This document shows, in pieces, positions 39,217-48,029 of a stretch of 64,000 nt of DNA. This DNA comes from Porticoccaceae bacterium (GTDB lineage Bacteria > Pseudomonadota > Gammaproteobacteria > Pseudomonadales > Porticoccaceae). The stretch lies in assembly GCA_024644595.1 (NCBI GenBank), contig JAHEHL010000009.1:209512-273511 (forward strand). Reading direction: 5' to 3'. The first letter of the stretch is position 1. Every line of letters starts with the position of its first letter. The notes beneath the pieces are model-generated. The model did no database searches. It was not told the origin of the DNA and saw only the letters and a program-made list of their open reading frames with translations. A program made the translations under genes and the position numbers.

Positions 39217-41439
39217 ATGACAATAAACAAGTCCACACTTCTAAAAACTGCAACAGCTCTGGGACTGACCCTGTTGGCAACAACAGGTTCACTGGCAGCT
39301 GACGCAACAGCCACATCAAACCAGTTCTGGTGGCCAAATAAGCTCAATCTGGATCAGCTTCGTGCACACGATGAGAGATCCAACCCCTACGGCGATCAAT
39401 TCAACTATGCAGAAGCATTCGCCAGTGTTGATATGGCTGCATTGAAAAAAGATATCGAGACGACATTAACCACATCTCAAGACTGGTGGCCTGCAGACTG
39501 GGGACATTACGGCGGTCTGATGATCAGATCCGCATGGCATGCGGCTGGAACCTACCGCACAACTGATGGACGCGGCGGTGCCGACGGCGGACAGATTCGC
39601 TTCGAACCACTAAACAGCTGGCCAGATAATGCCAACCTGGACAAGGCGCGCAGAATACTCTGGCCGGTTAAGCAGAAGTATGGGCGCAATGTTTCCTGGG
39701 GAGACCTGCTGGTCCTGTCTGGCAATGTCGCACTGGAGTCAATGGGATTTGAAACACTTGGTTTTGCCGGCGGTCGTGCAGATGACTGGGAAGCCGATAT
39801 GGTCTACTGGGGCGCTGAAACCAAATGGTTGAAAAATGACAAGCGCTATAAATCTGGCGAACTGGAAAAACCCCTTGCTGCGGTGCAAATGGGTTTGATT
39901 TATGTAAACCCGGAAGGCCCCAACGCCAATCATGATCCACTGTCTGCAGCTCAGGATATTCGTCTCTCGTTTGGCCGCATGGCAATGAACGATGAAGAAA
40001 TTGTGGCACTTATCGCGGGCGGCCACACCCTGGGTAAAGCACATGGCGCCAAGGCTGTAAAATGTGTCGGCGTGGAACCTGCTGCCGCCGCCATTGAAGA
40101 GCAAGGTTTGGGCTGGAAAAACAGCTGTGGTAAAGGCAATGCCGAAGACACCATGACCAGCGGTCTGGAAGGTGCCTGGACTTCAACACCGACGGCCTGG
40201 TCGATCCTCTATTTGGATAACTTAATGCGCTTTGAGTGGAAGCAAGCCAAGAGCCCTGCCGGAGCGACCCAATGGATCCCAACTGATGAGGCTGCCGCCA
40301 ATTTGGTTCCGGACGCACATATTGAAGGCAAACGCCATGCGCCCATTATGTTCACCACCGATATGGCCCTTAAGCAAGACCCCGGCTTTAGAGTGATCAC
40401 AGAGCGCTTTTTGAACAACCCAAAAGCGTTCGATCAAGCTTTCGCCAAAGCATGGTTTAAATTGACACACCGTGATTTGGGTCCACGCAGCAACTATGTG
40501 GGCTCAGAGGTCCCAGACGAAGTATTTGTCTGGCAAGACCCTGTACCAGCAGTTGATCATAAGCTGATCAGCGACAGAGATGCCGCTAAACTGAAATCAA
40601 AAATCCTCGCCTCTGGTTTGACGGTTCCACAACTGGTCCGTACCGCTTGGGCATCAGCCGCCACTTATCGTGGATCTGATATGCGCGGAGGCGCCAACGG
40701 CGCACGTATCCAGCTGGCACCGCAAAAAGACTGGCAGGTTAATGATCCCGAAGAATTGGCAACGGTTTTAACTACGCTGAGCAACGTTCAAAATGACTTC
40801 AACCAATCACTGTCGCGCGGTAAAAAAGTCTCTCTTGCTGACGTAATTGTTCTTGGTGGTGGAGCCGCAATTGAGCAAGCAGCCAAACAAGCCGGGCACG
40901 ACATTAAGGTACCCTTCTCGCCAGGCCGCACGGATGCATCGCAGAGTCAAACAGACGTTGAGTCGTTCTCTGTTCTCGAGCCAAATGCCGACGCTTTCCG
41001 CAACTTCTATACCGACGACGCCTACGCATCACCTACTGAGATGCTGATTGAGAAAGCTGATTTGCTGACCTTGACCGCTCCAGAGATGACCGTATTGGTC
41101 GGTGGCATGCGCAATCTTGGTGCCAATGCGGGGCAAACGGCTCACGGTGTGCTGACTGATCAGCCGGCAACGCTGAGCAATGACTTCTTTGTTAATCTGC
41201 TTGATATGGGTACGGTGTGGACAAGATCGTCCAGCGCAGCAGGGATCTATGAAGGAAGAGATCGCCAAACCAACGAGCTGAAGTGGACTGCAACACCGGT
41301 TGATCTGATTTTCGGATCAAACTCAGAATTGCGGGCTCTGGCAGAAGTTTATGCCTCGACAGATGGTGAAGAGAAATTCATCAACGACTTTGTAGCGGCA
41401 TGGAGCAAGGTAATGAAGCTTGATCGCTTCGAGCTTTAA
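39217..41439 (+). CDS. katG: Catalase-peroxidase KatG with signal peptide (periplasmic type)
   Basis: Haem enzyme that destroys hydrogen peroxide by catalase and peroxidase reactions. Distal residues R104, W107 and H108 ([10 protein letters not shown]), Y229 ([10 protein letters not shown]) and M255 ([10 protein letters not shown]) provide the Trp-Tyr-Met crosslink needed for catalase activity; H270 ([11 protein letters not shown]) is the proximal ligand. The N-terminus is a signal peptide (KSTLLK, a hydrophobic run, SLAADA with cleavage near residue 28), unlike cytoplasmic KatG and like the periplasmic KatP group. GGGAGGGC precedes the ATG. 740 residues, complete. Confidence 0.96.
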   Translation: MTINKSTLLKTATALGLTLLATTGSLAADATATSNQFWWPNKLNLDQLRAHDERSNPYGDQFNYAEAFASVDMAALKKDIETTLTTSQDWWPADWGHYGGLMIRSAWHAAGTYRTTDGRGGADGGQIRFEPLNSWPDNANLDKARRILWPVKQKYGRNVSWGDLLVLSGNVALESMGFETLGFAGGRADDWEADMVYWGAETKWLKNDKRYKSGELEKPLAAVQMGLIYVNPEGPNANHDPLSAAQDIRLSFGRMAMNDEEIVALIAGGHTLGKAHGAKAVKCVGVEPAAAAIEEQGLGWKNSCGKGNAEDTMTSGLEGAWTSTPTAWSILYLDNLMRFEWKQAKSPAGATQWIPTDEAAANLVPDAHIEGKRHAPIMFTTDMALKQDPGFRVITERFLNNPKAFDQAFAKAWFKLTHRDLGPRSNYVGSEVPDEVFVWQDPVPAVDHKLISDRDAAKLKSKILASGLTVPQLVRTAWASAATYRGSDMRGGANGARIQLAPQKDWQVNDPEELATVLTTLSNVQNDFNQSLSRGKKVSLADVIVLGGGAAIEQAAKQAGHDIKVPFSPGRTDASQSQTDVESFSVLEPNADAFRNFYTDDAYASPTEMLIEKADLLTLTAPEMTVLVGGMRNLGANAGQTAHGVLTDQPATLSNDFFVNLLDMGTVWTRSSSAAGIYEGRDRQTNELKWTATPVDLIFGSNSELRALAEVYASTDGEEKFINDFVAAWSKVMKLDRFEL

Positions 41440-41491
41440 ACTAAAGATTAATCGAACTGTTTCAGTAACCGTTAATCTCGGGTAACACAGT

Positions 41492-41518
41492 AACGGCGGC
41501 GTCCAAGACGCCGCCGTT
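41492..41518 (+). terminator. Strong Rho-independent terminator of katG
   Basis: AACGGCGGCGTC-CAA-GACGCCGCCGTT, a perfect 12-base-pair stem followed by TTCTTTT, 53 bases after the katG stop. Confidence 0.93.
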
Positions 41519-41547
41519 TTCTTTTGCAGACAGGTATGACTCAGTAA

Positions 41548-41925
41548 TTACATGCGACACAGAGCACAGATCTTATTGCCAGAGGGATCACGCAGATAGG
41601 CCAGGTAGAGGCTACCCATATCGCCATGACGCACGCCGGGAGCATCTTCACAACTTACGCCACCATTGGCTACACCTGCCGCATGCCAGGCATCACCCTG
41701 CTCAGGACCGGTAACGCTAAAACCAACTGTGCTGCCGTTGCCATGACTTGCAGGATTGCCGTCAATCGGCACACTGAGTGCAAAGATGCCGCTGTCAGTC
41801 ATATAAAAACAGCGTCCTTTGGGATCAATCACACCGGGCGCGTAACCCAGCTCACCAAGGATGGCATCGTAAAACTTTTTTGATTCTTCAATATTGTTGG
41901 CACCCAGCATAATATGACTAAACAT
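41548..41925 (-). CDS. VOC-family (glyoxalase-fold) protein
   Basis: A 125-residue vicinal-oxygen-chelate protein: it begins FSHIMLGANNIEESKKFYDAIL and ends SLYLAYLRDPSGNKICALC, the two beta-alpha-beta-beta-beta halves of the fold. Members include glyoxalase I, dioxygenases and resistance proteins; the substrate cannot be told. The start is supported by AAGAGAG before the ATG. It lies about 100 bases downstream of mvaB on the same strand. Confidence 0.8.
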   Translation of the reverse strand: MFSHIMLGANNIEESKKFYDAILGELGYAPGVIDPKGRCFYMTDSGIFALSVPIDGNPASHGNGSTVGFSVTGPEQGDAWHAAGVANGGVSCEDAPGVRHGDMGSLYLAYLRDPSGNKICALCRM

Positions 41926-42028
41926 AATTTCTCTCTTTTTTAGTTGTGTGTAAGTTTTTATAACAGCGGTCTTTATCGGAAATTTCCGCTTCTATTGCAA
42001 GGAGTTTAAACTCGCTTTTGCACGCCTT

Positions 42029-42931
42029 TTATAAACCAGCGCCTTTTGCCCGTGCCACCCGCGAACTGTTTGGTTTGCCCAAGACAGCACAAATCGACTG
42101 CCCGGCAGCAATCAATTTTTCCAAATTTATGCCGGTTGAAATACCCATGCCATGCAGCATATACACGACATCCTCAGTGGCAACATTACCTGTGGCATTG
42201 AGCGCATAGGGGCAACCACCGAGACCCGCCACTGAGGCGTCGACTGTGGCAATCCCATATTCCAGTGAGGCCAAAATATTGGCCAGCGCCTGCCCATAGG
42301 TATCGTGACAATGCACCGCCAGCTTGTCAGCCGGACTGTCCACCAGCATATGGTCCAGAAGACGCTTGAAATGACCGGGGGTGCCGACACCAATGGTGTC
42401 ACCCAGAGACACTTCATAACAGCCCATTTCGAACAACGCCTGCGACACCGAACGAGTCTGACTGGGGGCAACTTCGCCATCATAGGGGCAGCCGACAACA
42501 CAGGAAACATAACCACGAACCGCCATTTTGTGTTCTCTCGCAGCGTCCATCACCGGTTGGAACCGGATCAGGCTATCGGCGACGCTGCAGTTAATATTCT
42601 TTTGTGAGAAGCCCTCTGAAGCGGAGGCAAAAACGGCGACCTCGGTGGCTCCAGCTTGTACAGCGCGCTCAAACCCCTTGAGGTTCGGCGTCAGTGCGGC
42701 ATAGGTAATGCCGGATTGGAAGCTCAAGCCAGCAAAAACCTGATCACTGTCCGCCATCTGCGGCACACTCCGTGGACTGACAAAACTGCCCGCTTCGATG
42801 TAGCTGACACCGGCCGCAGCCAGATTATTAATCAAGCTAATCTTGTCGGCGGTAGACACCGTAGCCGACTCATTTTGCAGGCCATCGCGGGGCCCAACTT
42901 CAACCAGTTTGACTGTCTGAGGAGTCGCCAT
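42029..42931 (-). CDS. mvaB: Hydroxymethylglutaryl-CoA lyase
   Basis: Splits HMG-CoA into acetyl-CoA and acetoacetate, the last step of leucine breakdown. It is a DRE-TIM metallolyase: VGPRDGLQNE near the N-terminus, HCHDTYGQALANI with metal His, and the catalytic-Cys loop GLGGCPYALNATGNVATED. Length is 300 residues. It starts 5 bases after the preceding enoyl-CoA hydratase gene, with GGGAAATAACAATT upstream, so the pair is one operon. Confidence 0.94.
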   Translation of the reverse strand: MATPQTVKLVEVGPRDGLQNESATVSTADKISLINNLAAAGVSYIEAGSFVSPRSVPQMADSDQVFAGLSFQSGITYAALTPNLKGFERAVQAGATEVAVFASASEGFSQKNINCSVADSLIRFQPVMDAAREHKMAVRGYVSCVVGCPYDGEVAPSQTRSVSQALFEMGCYEVSLGDTIGVGTPGHFKRLLDHMLVDSPADKLAVHCHDTYGQALANILASLEYGIATVDASVAGLGGCPYALNATGNVATEDVVYMLHGMGISTGINLEKLIAAGQSICAVLGKPNSSRVARAKGAGL

Positions 42932-42936
42932 AATTG

Positions 42937-43728
42937 TTATTTCCCAATCCAGGCTGCGCTGCGCTTTTGCAGAAATGCACTCAGCCCCTCGCGCCCCTCT
43001 TCACTGCCGCGGATCTCGGCAATACGGCGACTGGTCTCGGCAACCAATTCATCGGTGAGTGGCACACCAGCCACATCGGCAACCAGCTTTTTAGCCGCAG
43101 TCATTGCACGGGGACCATTAGCGAGCAATAACTCCACCATACTATTGATGCCTGTATCCAGCTCAGTCTCCTCACACAATTCACTGATCAATCCAAGTTC
43201 AAGCGCCGTGTCAGCAGAAAACCGCTCCGCTGTCATACAGTAACGTCGCGCCGCTCGGGCACCGATTGCCGCGACAACAAACGGACTGATCACAGCCGGA
43301 ATCAACCCAAGCTTAACCTCCGACAGGCAAAATATTGCAGCCGGCGTGGCAAACACCAGATCACAGCAGGCAACCAAACCAACGCCACCACCAAAGGCCG
43401 GGCCCTGAACCCGGGCGATAGTCGGCTTGGATAGCGTATTGATACGGCGGAACATTTCGGCCATCAGTGTCGCATCACTGATATTTTCCCCATGACTATA
43501 ATCTGCCATGCGACGCATCCAGCCCAGATCGGCACCGGCAGAAAAACTGCGGCCCTCAGCCTGCAGAATAACCACTCGCACCGATTGATCAGCCTCAAGT
43601 GCTTCAAAAATCGCGCTTATCTGAGTGATCAGATGATCGTCAAAGACGTTGTGTTTGTTAGGATTATTTAAGGTTACGACGGCAACACCGCGGCTATCGA
43701 TTCTGCTTGTGACTGTTTCTGTAGCCAA
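42937..43728 (-). CDS. Enoyl-CoA hydratase family protein, probable 3-methylglutaconyl-CoA hydratase (TTG start)
   Basis: Crotonase-fold protein of 263 residues: VTLNNPNKHNVFDD at the start, the oxyanion-hole segment EGRSFSAGADLGWM, and GGGVGLVACCDLVFATPAA, with SEVKLGLIPAVISPFV. The LGLIPAVI feature and coupling to HMG-CoA lyase point to the liuC/gnyH-type hydratase of leucine degradation, though other short enoyl-CoA substrates are possible. TTG 43728 follows AGGAGAGGCGGCC. The usual partners liuA, liuB and liuD are not nearby. Confidence 0.85.
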   Translation of the reverse strand: MATETVTSRIDSRGVAVVTLNNPNKHNVFDDHLITQISAIFEALEADQSVRVVILQAEGRSFSAGADLGWMRRMADYSHGENISDATLMAEMFRRINTLSKPTIARVQGPAFGGGVGLVACCDLVFATPAAIFCLSEVKLGLIPAVISPFVVAAIGARAARRYCMTAERFSADTALELGLISELCEETELDTGINSMVELLLANGPRAMTAAKKLVADVAGVPLTDELVAETSRRIAEIRGSEEGREGLSAFLQKRSAAWIGK

Positions 43729-43835
43729 GGCCGCCTCTCCTTCAGTGGACCAGTAAAAGGGTTATTTTAGTTCCCAAGGGCACATCGGAGAATAGTATCA
43801 GTTTAGCTACCAATATGCTGTTCTCTAATACAGGG

Positions 43836-44897
43836 CTATCTCCCGACACATCTGATGATAGGGCGTGAAGGAGTATATCTGGCCCGCCAGTGATCTGGGG
43901 CAACGCCGGTACGCTTTTTGAAGGCGCGGGAAAAAGCACTGGCATTGCGGTATCCGAGCAGATCTCCAAGCTCGAGCACAGCGATCGAAGAATTTCTCAG
44001 GTAGGCCTCGGCAAGTTCATGACGCACATCCTGAAGCAGATCCCGAAAGCCCGTGCCGCGGGCTCTCAGACGCCGCTGCAGACCTCTGGGATGTGCACCC
44101 CAGCGCTGGCAAATTCCCTCGAGGGTACAGTGACGGGAGCCAATAGTATGGCGAAGCTCGCGGCGCAGTCGCTCTACTATATCGAGTTCCTCTGTGCTCG
44201 CAGCCGCAAGCTCCTCAAGATGAGCCTTGATCAGTCTGTGTACCTGTGCATCGGCGGTTGGAATAGCGGCAGCAAGTTCAGTGTTGGGAAACACTAGCCC
44301 GGTAAAGGGCTGGTCATACAGGATCGGGGCATTAAAAAATGCTCGCACTTTCTCTGGCAACTCGGGTTTACGGTGACTAAATGCCACCTGAGACAGCGAG
44401 ATGGTTCGCTGGCAAACGGCATTCATCGCCTTGTATGTCACGGCCAACGCCAGGGTTTGAAGTTGACTGACGCTCTGATTGAGCTCGACACGCGGCTCTC
44501 GAACCAGCGTCATCGTCTGGTCGTTGCGAAAAATATTCCAAACACTGTACTGACTATTGAGAATTGAAAAGCGAATCGCATCAGCAATAGCATGCTCCAA
44601 ATCCGCTGAAAACCGAATAAGCTGCCCTATCATGGCAAAACGCACAGCCGGCTGATATTTAGCGACCAGCAAGCCAAAATACTCACAACCCAATGTATCC
44701 GCCGCATGATTCAAAAAGGTGACAACCCTGTGCAGCGGCACATCACCCTCCCCCGTCACAATCTGGCTGCGCGTTAAACCGCTGTACCGCAGCGACGATT
44801 TGAGATCCCCACCAAGCTCAACGGCGGCCTCCTCACTGCCGAGTAAAATTTCTGCACTGGTCATCAAAGGATTATTAGGATCATAACGCTGTGGCAT
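43836..44897 (-). CDS. AraC-family transcriptional regulator (arabinose-binding-like N-terminal domain)
   Basis: A 353-residue regulator with an N-terminal ligand domain of the type found in ArgR/OruR-like AraC members (HRVVTFLNHAADTLGCEYFGLLVAK) and two C-terminal helix-turn-helix motifs: LEGICQRWGAHPRGLQRRLRARG, and LELGDLLGYRNASAFSRAFKKRTG. It lies 107 bases upstream of the hydratase-lyase pair on the same strand and is divergent from the cyclophilin-like gene at 45069. Its target is unknown; an imperfect direct repeat lies just upstream. Confidence 0.88.
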   Translation of the reverse strand: MPQRYDPNNPLMTSAEILLGSEEAAVELGGDLKSSLRYSGLTRSQIVTGEGDVPLHRVVTFLNHAADTLGCEYFGLLVAKYQPAVRFAMIGQLIRFSADLEHAIADAIRFSILNSQYSVWNIFRNDQTMTLVREPRVELNQSVSQLQTLALAVTYKAMNAVCQRTISLSQVAFSHRKPELPEKVRAFFNAPILYDQPFTGLVFPNTELAAAIPTADAQVHRLIKAHLEELAAASTEELDIVERLRRELRHTIGSRHCTLEGICQRWGAHPRGLQRRLRARGTGFRDLLQDVRHELAEAYLRNSSIAVLELGDLLGYRNASAFSRAFKKRTGVAPDHWRARYTPSRPIIRCVGR

Positions 44898-44930
44898 GGA
44901 GTGGCACTCTGAAAAACGGAACGTGGCGTA

Positions 44931-44962
44931 AAAAGGTATGCAATGCGTCGCAAAATGGTATG
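44931..44962. promoter_or_regulatory. Imperfect direct repeat, possible AraC-type operator
   Basis: AAAAGGTATG (44931-44940) recurs as AAAATGGTATG (44952-44962), with the GGTATG cores 22 bases apart, about two helical turns. A GCGT precedes each copy. The repeat lies in the gap between the divergent AraC gene and the cyclophilin-like gene, where AraC proteins usually bind. Confidence 0.35.
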
Positions 44963-45068
44963 TAACCTATCAACACCGATGCTACCTTCCTTACGATCTA
45001 CTGTCGACCTCTGGAATCATTTTTAGGTTGATCAACCCGAACGACGAAAATTGAGAGGAACATACACA

Positions 45069-45728
45069 ATGCACAACGCTCTACTTAAGTTTGCGATCGC
45101 AACGGTAATGCTTTTTACAGTTGCCGCATACGCCACTCCCACCGAGCGCGTAACCGTTGTTCTGGAAACAGAGCTCGGCCGTGTTGTGTTGGCCATTGAT
45201 ACTAACCGCACTCCGCTGGCCGCCGCCTATTTTTTGGACTACATCGACCGCGGCCAATACGATGGCGCGACCCTCTATCGCAGTCTGCCAATGGACGGTG
45301 AGGCAATCCCGCAACTGGTTCAAGGCGGCGTGCTGAAGGATGCGCTAAATAGTACTCAACCGATCGACCTGGCAAGCTACGGGGTTAAGACGCTACTTCC
45401 CGAATGGACGACAACCGCTGAGTCAGGTACTCGCCATCGCAGAGGTAGCGTCAGTCTCGCACGCGACCTGCTCGATACCGGTCATGTGATTCCCGAGATT
45501 GTTTTCAGCCTTCGCGATATCTCGAGAATGGATTCCGGCGAGAATAATCCCCCTGATGGGCGAGGCTTCCCAGTGATCGGGGAGGTTATTACCGGCATGG
45601 ATATTATCGACGCCGTCAGTCAACGTGAAACCCAAGGCGCTACCAATATAGCCTTTCTCCAAGGACAGATTCTCAGCACTCCCGTGCCCATTACCCGCGC
45701 TTATCGACAGCAGCCGCTCAACAACTGA
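45069..45728 (+). CDS. Exported cyclophilin-like peptidyl-prolyl isomerase with altered active site
   Basis: A 219-residue protein with a signal peptide (LLKFAIATVMLFTVAAYATP, cleavage near residue 24), then a cyclophilin-like fold: VTVVLETELGRVVLAID, AYFLDYIDRGQYDGATLYRSL, LVQGGVL and RGSVSLAR. The Arg after the FH(Y)R position is kept, but the FMIQGG loop reads QLVQGG after a short insertion, and the conserved QFF region reads PEIVFSL. Isomerase activity is therefore doubtful. ATG 45069 follows GAGAGGAACATACACA. An exported amidohydrolase follows 28 bases downstream. Confidence 0.75.
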   Translation: MHNALLKFAIATVMLFTVAAYATPTERVTVVLETELGRVVLAIDTNRTPLAAAYFLDYIDRGQYDGATLYRSLPMDGEAIPQLVQGGVLKDALNSTQPIDLASYGVKTLLPEWTTTAESGTRHRRGSVSLARDLLDTGHVIPEIVFSLRDISRMDSGENNPPDGRGFPVIGEVITGMDIIDAVSQRETQGATNIAFLQGQILSTPVPITRAYRQQPLNN

Positions 45729-45756
45729 GCCAACAACAAAGAGGGAGAAAATCGTG

Positions 45757-47082
45757 ATGCAACGTTTATACAGCAGCTGCTTAGCCGGTATTATTTTTCT
45801 GCTTTTGTGCGCGCCGACACTGGCGTTAGCTGAGACTATAGTCATTCGCGATGCCCGCGTCTTTGACGGCGTTAGCGATCAGCTGTCCGAGCCCAGCGAT
45901 GTGCTGGTGGTTGACGGTGTTATCGACTCAATCGGCCAATCGCTGTCTGTGCCAGACAATACAGCAGAAATCGATGCCGCCGGTCGCACTCTCATGCCCG
46001 GGCTGATCAACGCGCACGCCCACGTTATGTTGCAACTTCCTGTGTGGCAGGCCATGACCTCAGATGATTACTCGTTCGCCTACACAGCCACTGTCGCCGC
46101 ACGATCGTTGTTAGATAATGGCTTCACGACTATCCGTGATATGAGTGGCAACAGCTTCTCACTTAAAAAGGCGATCGATGGCGGCCTGCTTTCCGGCCCG
46201 CGCATCTATCCTTCGGGCGCAATGATTTCACAGACAGCCGGACACTCGGACCACAGAACCGCCGAGGCGCCTTCGCGATTGCTAAACCCCAACAGCCGCA
46301 GCGTCTTCGAGCAGCGTGGCATGGTGGTCGTCGCTGATGGAGAGGCACAGGTACTGCAGGCAGCTCGCGAAAATCTGCGCCGTGGCGCAACGCAACTTAA
46401 GATCGCAGCTGGAGGTGGAATCAGCTCTTATGGCGATCCGCTCGACGTCTCGCAATTTACCGACAGCGAAATACGCGCCGCCGTCGAGGCCGCGTCACAC
46501 TGGGGAACCTATGTGGCGGCTCATGTCTACAACAGCAACGGCGTGCGCAGAGCGGTTGACCTCGGCGTTCGCTCTATCGAGCACGCCAACCTTATCGATA
46601 TGGCGACACTGAAATATATGAATAAGCGCGATGTTTGGTTATCGCCGCAAGTGATGGTCTTCCAGATGGAGCTGGTGGGTATGAATGCTGACCAAAAAGC
46701 TAAGCAGCGCCAGGCGCGCAATGGACTGAACAGCCTGATGACCAACGCAAAAAAAATCGGTTACGAGAACATTGTCTTCGGCGCCGACATCGTCACCTCG
46801 CTGGAGACCCTGGGCAACATCAATCAGGAGCTGGTATTGCGAACCCAGTGGTTCGAACCAGCCGAAGTCCTCAGGCAAGCGACGTCTAAAGCCGGAAAAC
46901 TGATCGCCCTATCAGGCCCGCGCAACCCTTACGGCAAGCTGGGTGTTATTGAGCCAGGCGCCGTCGCAGATATACTAATACTGGACGGCAACCCACTGGA
47001 AGATATGTCTGTACTGGAACGTCCGCAGGAGACATTGAGAGTCATCATGAAAGGCGGTCAGCTGCACAAGAACGACCTCTAG
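45757..47082 (+). CDS. Exported amidohydrolase (prolidase/imidazolonepropionase-like)
   Basis: A 441-residue metal-dependent hydrolase with a signal peptide (RLYSSCLAGIIFLLLCAPTLALAE). The ligands of a binuclear site are visible: HAH in GLINAHAHV, the bridging Lys in QLKIAAGGG, His in AAHVYN and SIEHAN, and Asp in FGADIV; the C-terminal PGAVADILILDGNPLED is typical. Many members of this COG1228-type group hydrolyse Xaa-Pro or related dipeptides in the periplasm. GGGAGAAAATC precedes the start (GTG 45754 or ATG 45757). It pairs with the prolyl-isomerase-like gene upstream. Confidence 0.85.
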   Translation: MQRLYSSCLAGIIFLLLCAPTLALAETIVIRDARVFDGVSDQLSEPSDVLVVDGVIDSIGQSLSVPDNTAEIDAAGRTLMPGLINAHAHVMLQLPVWQAMTSDDYSFAYTATVAARSLLDNGFTTIRDMSGNSFSLKKAIDGGLLSGPRIYPSGAMISQTAGHSDHRTAEAPSRLLNPNSRSVFEQRGMVVVADGEAQVLQAARENLRRGATQLKIAAGGGISSYGDPLDVSQFTDSEIRAAVEAASHWGTYVAAHVYNSNGVRRAVDLGVRSIEHANLIDMATLKYMNKRDVWLSPQVMVFQMELVGMNADQKAKQRQARNGLNSLMTNAKKIGYENIVFGADIVTSLETLGNINQELVLRTQWFEPAEVLRQATSKAGKLIALSGPRNPYGKLGVIEPGAVADILILDGNPLEDMSVLERPQETLRVIMKGGQLHKNDL

Positions 47083-47104
47083 CTAGTAACAGGCCATAAA
47101 AATC

Positions 47105-47144
47105 TCTGAGCGGGGTGGCATCCATGCAATTGCCCCCGCTTAGA
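47105..47144 (+). terminator. Possible terminator hairpin after the amidohydrolase
   Basis: TCTGAGCGGGG (47105-47115) pairs with CCCCGCTTAGA (47134-47144), 11 base pairs with one G.U on the plus strand. There is no T-run after it, so it may not be a classical terminator. It lies between convergent genes. Confidence 0.35.
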
Positions 47145-47207
47145 GCACTCCCCGCAATTCTCTGCCGACACAAGGCTGCTTGAACAGTCCGACCTGATTA
47201 TCTGGCC

Positions 47208-47780
47208 CTAACCTTCAAACGCTCTGCTCGGTGCTGACGTATCGCGAGCTTCCTCATTTTTGATATGAGCGAGCATGGTGTCGGCATCAGAGACCTCAAA
47301 AGGATCGGACTCACAGTTATCCGATATTCCCGGCTCGATAAATACTTTCTCCACTTTGCCATCGTCGACAAGCATCGAATAACGCCACGAGCGCATACCG
47401 AAACCAAGGTTTGATTTATCGACCAACATGCCCATTTTACGGGTAAATTCACAGTTACCATCAGGGAGCAAAAAGATATTCTTGTTACCCAGCTCTTTAC
47501 CCCATTTGAACATTGTAAAAGCATCATTTACCGACACACAGACGATTTCATCAATTCCCTCTGCTTTAAACTGCTCATAAAGCTCATCGTAGCGCGGCAA
47601 GTGACTGGACGAACAGGTTGGAGTAAAAGCGCCCGGCAAAGAAAAGACCACGACTTTTTTACCCGCAAAAATATCGTGAGTTGTTCTGTCCTGCCAACGG
47701 AAAGGATTTGGTCCCTCTACAGACTCATCGCGTACACGTGTTTTGAAAGTCACTTCAGGGACTCGATTGATAACAGACAT
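47208..47780 (-). CDS. Peroxiredoxin of the Prx5 type
   Basis: A 190-residue thiol peroxidase. The peroxidatic Cys lies in [15 protein letters not shown], the signature of the Prx5 group, and the catalytic Arg in [14 protein letters not shown]. There is no C-terminal glutaredoxin domain, so reduction depends on a separate partner. ATG 47780 ([10 protein letters not shown]) follows ATGGAGCAAGCA; the frame opens four codons earlier. It stands alone upstream of no other redox gene, though oxyR and katG are 8 kb away. Confidence 0.9.
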   Translation of the reverse strand: MSVINRVPEVTFKTRVRDESVEGPNPFRWQDRTTHDIFAGKKVVVFSLPGAFTPTCSSSHLPRYDELYEQFKAEGIDEIVCVSVNDAFTMFKWGKELGNKNIFLLPDGNCEFTRKMGMLVDKSNLGFGMRSWRYSMLVDDGKVEKVFIEPGISDNCESDPFEVSDADTMLAHIKNEEARDTSAPSRAFEG

Positions 47781-47796
47781 TGCTTGCTCCATATGA

Positions 47797-47820
47797 TGTA
47801 TTTAAGTGGTGTATTTAAGT
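47797..47820 (-). repeat. Tandem 11-base repeat in the peroxiredoxin leader
   Basis: TGTATTTAAGT at 47797-47807 and again at 47810-47820, period 13, lying 17-40 bases before the peroxiredoxin start. Confidence 0.6.
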
Positions 47821-47848
47821 AAGAAGACAACAATACCCTTCAGTTAAT

Positions 47849-47896
47849 GTTCAGTAAATCATTATAAATCTATATTTATATTCTAAAATACTGAAC
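47849..47896. repeat. 8-base inverted repeat flanking an A+T-rich core
   Basis: GTTCAGTA (47849-47856) and TACTGAAC (47889-47896) flank 32 bases that are almost entirely A and T, upstream of the peroxiredoxin gene. The core may hold its promoter. A further TTCAGTTA sits at 47839-47846. Confidence 0.5.
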
Positions 47897-48029
47897 ACAA
47901 AAACCTATCCCACAAAGCCCCATGGGATACAGCCGTGCGGTCTACCTGCACCCCGTCAACCACTCTATCAAACCAGCTACTGCTCTTGACCTTGATCGTT
48001 AAAGCCGTGATCAGCAAGGCATTATCGCC

